Program-made: the position numbers and the translations under genes | In this document: piece after piece, positions 63,399-64,000 of the stretch | Layout: the number at the start of each line of letters is the position of its first letter | How positions within the stretch are numbered: the first letter of the stretch is position 1 | Source of the DNA: Methylobacterium sp. Leaf104 | GTDB lineage: Bacteria; Pseudomonadota; Alphaproteobacteria; Rhizobiales; Beijerinckiaceae | DNA: 64,000 nt | Reading direction: 5' to 3' | Assembly (NCBI RefSeq): GCF_001422885.1 | Contig: NZ_LMMZ01000007.1 | Location: forward strand, 1 to 64,000 | Notes under the pieces: generated by a model | What the model saw: only the letters and a program-made list of their open reading frames with translations | Told to the model about the DNA's origin: nothing | The model's database searches: none

Positions 63399-64000
63399 AT
63401 GACGCATGCCCTCCTGTCCCGGCGCTGCCTCCTGCGCGCCGGCGCTTCGGTCGCGGCGGCCCTGCCCTTGGGCCTCGCCTCCGGCGCGGGGCGAGCCTGG
63501 GGACCCGGTCCCGGCCTGCCCTTCGATCCGGGGCCGCTGTGCCGGGCCGCGGCCGAGACCGGCGCCGCGACCGGTCCCCTGCGGCCGATCAAGCTGGCCT
63601 GGAACGCCAACGCGATCTGCACGGCCTCCGCGCCGGTCGCCAAGGAGAGCGGGATCTTCGCCGCGCACGGCCTCGACGTGGAATTCATCAATTTCGGCGG
63701 CTCGACCGAGGCCCTGCTGGAGGCCATCGCCACCGGGAAGGCCGATGCCGGCATCGGCATGGCCCTGCGCTGGCTCAAGCCCCTGGAACAGGGCTTCGAC
63801 GTGAAGATCACCGCCGGCCTGCATGGCGGCTGCCTGCGCCTGCTCGGCGCCAAGTCCGCCGGCATCAGCGACGTCGCCTCCCTGAAGGGCAAGACCATCG
63901 CGATCAGCGATCATGCGAGCCCGGCCAAGAACTTCTTCGCGCTGTTGCTCGCCGATGCCGGGATCGACCCGGAGCGCGAGGTCGAGTGGCGGCCCTACCC
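63399..64000 (+). CDS. Third SsuA/NMT1-like substrate-binding protein, cut by the window edge
   Basis: The open frame runs from the ATG at 63399 (GGAG upstream) to the window end, 200 codons without a stop. The signal is twin-Arg-like, SRRCLLRAG followed by a hydrophobic stretch. The mature part shows LAWNANAICTASAPVAKESGIFAAHGLDVEFINFGGSTEALLEAIATGKADAGIGMAL, the typical nitrate/sulfonate/taurine binding pattern. It follows the leader ORF and the small protein gene on the same strand. Permease and ATPase genes probably lie just beyond the edge. Confidence 0.85.
   Translation, partial: MTHALLSRRCLLRAGASVAAALPLGLASGAGRAWGPGPGLPFDPGPLCRAAAETGAATGPLRPIKLAWNANAICTASAPVAKESGIFAAHGLDVEFINFGGSTEALLEAIATGKADAGIGMALRWLKPLEQGFDVKITAGLHGGCLRLLGAKSAGISDVASLKGKTIAISDHASPAKNFFALLLADAGIDPEREVEWRPY

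Overview
The window is high-GC DNA (about 69-70 percent by impression) with densely packed genes on both strands and almost no AT-rich tracts. It looks like chromosome from a Methylobacterium-type alphaproteobacterium (Hyphomicrobiales). Support comes from the combination of a polyhydroxyalkanoate phasin, a ClpS-ClpA pair, ergothioneine genes egtB-egtD, ACC deaminase with a divergent Lrp-type regulator, an aldehyde dehydrogenase with a DUF779 partner, HWE-type and MHYT-type signalling kinases, and a sulfonate-use cluster. The genus is an inference. No rRNA, tRNA, CRISPR array, transposase or phage gene was recognised.

Layout. 1-2,050: a broken galE start (116-bp tandem duplication), galU, a candidate suhB/mmgR-type small RNA and a small ORF. 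2.4-7.0 kb: an HtrA-type protease, a membrane J-protein, a D,D-carboxypeptidase with a SPOR domain, and a phasin behind a palindromic operator-like site. 7.3-10.7 kb: clpS, clpA (TTG start) and a small membrane protein. 10.7-14.6 kb: egtD and egtB, divergent from glutamate racemase, then an ABM-fold protein. 14.8-19.5 kb: rpsD, a double cold-shock-domain protein, a lone receiver domain, Ppx/GppA and RlmE. 19.7-25.3 kb: a Tat-exported FMN-dependent 2-hydroxyacid dehydrogenase carrying a CxxCH motif, two paralogous secreted proteins, a DUF779 protein and aldehyde dehydrogenase. 25.5-31.7 kb: a serine beta-lactamase-like hydrolase, two MFS exporters, a DoxX-like protein and a DUF3313-like lipoprotein.

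31.8-38.5 kb holds purine and housekeeping genes: guaB, a MAPEG protein, a PanE-type reductase, an RsmB-type methyltransferase and guaA. 38.9-43.4 kb is a heavy-metal RND efflux pair (adaptor and pump) without an outer-membrane factor. 44.2-49.4 kb has an ABC-F ATPase and a three-gene signalling block (MHYT-PAS histidine kinase, single-domain receiver, REC-HWE kinase). 49.4-56.2 kb has a D-2-hydroxyacid dehydrogenase-type flavoprotein, acdS/acdR, and dsdA (D-serine dehydratase) flanked on both sides by arrays of a 123-bp repeat, some units carrying a 71-bp hairpin insert. An ArsR regulator divergent from a short-chain dehydrogenase follows. 56.3 kb to the end is an organosulfur uptake and desulfonation region: three SsuA/NMT1-type binding proteins, a His-rich cupin, an LLM-class FMN monooxygenase, an acyl-CoA-dehydrogenase-like flavoprotein and a divergent FAD/NAD(P) protein. 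It also holds a short Cys-Cys-Arg-Arg ORF that looks like a cysteine-sensing leader peptide.

Most of the window is ordinary chromosome. The points most worth checking are the repeat arrays around dsdA, the CCRR leader ORF, the candidate suhB/mmgR RNA, the phasin-promoter palindrome, the CxxCH-bearing Tat dehydrogenase, and the duplicated start of galE.
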